A stretch of DNA of 5,900 nt, taken from positions 1-5,900 of the forward strand of contig UROS01000146.1 of the NCBI GenBank assembly GCA_900549445.1, in the 5' to 3' direction. Below the pieces are notes generated by a model. The model was not told the DNA's origin. It made no database searches and saw nothing but the letters and a program-made list of their open reading frames with translations. Source of the stretch: an uncultured Porphyromonadaceae bacterium (GTDB lineage Bacteria; Bacteroidota; Bacteroidia; Bacteroidales; Muribaculaceae). The position numbers and the translations under genes are program-made. This document shows, one piece after another, positions 5,506-5,900 of the stretch; position 1 is the first letter of the stretch, and the number at the start of each line of letters is the position of its first letter.

Positions 5506-5900
5506 ATGGCAACTCTTCGCGAACTTAAAGGACGAATCGGATCCGTAGCATCTTCCGAGAAAATCACCGGCGCCATGAAGATGATTTCCTCAGCAAAGAT
5601 GCACCGCGCCGAAGCCGACCTGCGCCGTCTGCTCCCGTTCCGACAGCAGATTGAGACAATCATCGGCAACCTGATGAGTGCTGATGCCGACTTCTCGTCG
5701 CCGCTCACCGAGCAGCGCGATGTCAAGTCTGTAGGTATTGTGGTCTTCGGTTCCGACGACGGACTTTGCGGCGCTTTCAACATCAATATCTTCAAGGATG
5801 CGCTGGCCCGGATTAATGAATACCGTCAGACTTACGGTTCCGAAGTGAAGATTGTCATCATCCCGGTCGGCTCCAAAGTCGCTAAGGCCCTCGGCAAAAT
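5506..5900 (+). CDS. atpG: F1Fo ATP synthase subunit gamma, 3' partial
   Basis: Central shaft that turns inside the alpha3beta3 head and carries c-ring rotation to the catalytic sites. The window holds 131 codons plus two bases of a gene usually near 290 codons; the C-terminal helix of the shaft lies outside. The N-terminal helix ATLRELKGRIGSVASSEKITGAMKMISSAKMHRAE (residues 2-36; shown here as its key blocks LRELKGRI, KITGAMKMIS and AKMHRAE) is the strongly conserved coiled-coil strand. It is followed by SVGIVVFGSDDGLCGAFN (75-92), the start of the Rossmann-like domain; E. coli has STDRGLCG here, so D85 replaces the usual Arg. ATG 5506 follows an A/T-rich leader and the GC hairpin, with no Shine-Dalgarno site. 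The frame is open to the window edge with no sign of damage. Confidence 0.96.
   Translation, partial: MATLRELKGRIGSVASSEKITGAMKMISSAKMHRAEADLRRLLPFRQQIETIIGNLMSADADFSSPLTEQRDVKSVGIVVFGSDDGLCGAFNINIFKDALARINEYRQTYGSEVKIVIIPVGSKVAKALGK

Overview
The window is one continuous, plus-strand F-type (F1Fo) ATP synthase operon: atpD (5' end missing) - atpC - atpB - atpE - atpF - atpH - atpA - atpG (3' end missing). All eight structural subunits are represented: beta, epsilon, a, c, b, delta, alpha and gamma. Coding density is very high, gaps between genes run from 9 to 68 bases, and no gene-free stretch exceeds about 70 bases. I see no tRNA, rRNA, mobile element or CRISPR array.

The organism is most likely a member of the Bacteroidota, probably order Bacteroidales; a Muribaculaceae-like gut bacterium fits the moderate-to-high GC and the protein style, but that family call is inference. 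The reasons are: beta and epsilon genes placed ahead of the Fo genes; a very short epsilon (78 aa) with only the beta-sandwich domain; a long subunit a (377 aa) with a signal peptide and a periplasmic N-terminal region; and start codons preceded by A/T-rich leaders rather than clear Shine-Dalgarno sites.

Layout: positions 1-9 look like leftover transposon-library adapter, not genome. 10-1044 is the C-terminal two thirds of beta, starting inside its P-loop. 1045-1112 is a spacer with a weak imperfect hairpin. 1113-1349 is epsilon. 1363-2496 is subunit a. 2497-2536 is an A-rich leader ahead of the c gene (2537-2785). 2799-3296 is b, 3306-3851 is delta and 3871-5442 is alpha. 5443-5505 is a spacer with a perfect 9-bp GC hairpin. 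From 5506 to the window end is the first 131 codons of gamma.

The products form one machine. Ions pass between subunit a (Arg279) and the c-ring (Glu65), turning the c-ring and the gamma/epsilon shaft inside the alpha3beta3 head, while b and delta form the stator. The c subunit lacks the polar Na+ ligands seen in Na+-type rings, so H+ coupling is predicted.

This is a housekeeping locus and I do not see an undescribed system. The points worth a second look are the adapter remnant at the left edge, an Ile in the alpha P-loop where Thr is usual, the swapped His/acid pair in subunit a, the minimal epsilon, the A-x-A-x-G-x-G-x-G pattern in subunit c, and the GC hairpin between atpA and atpG.
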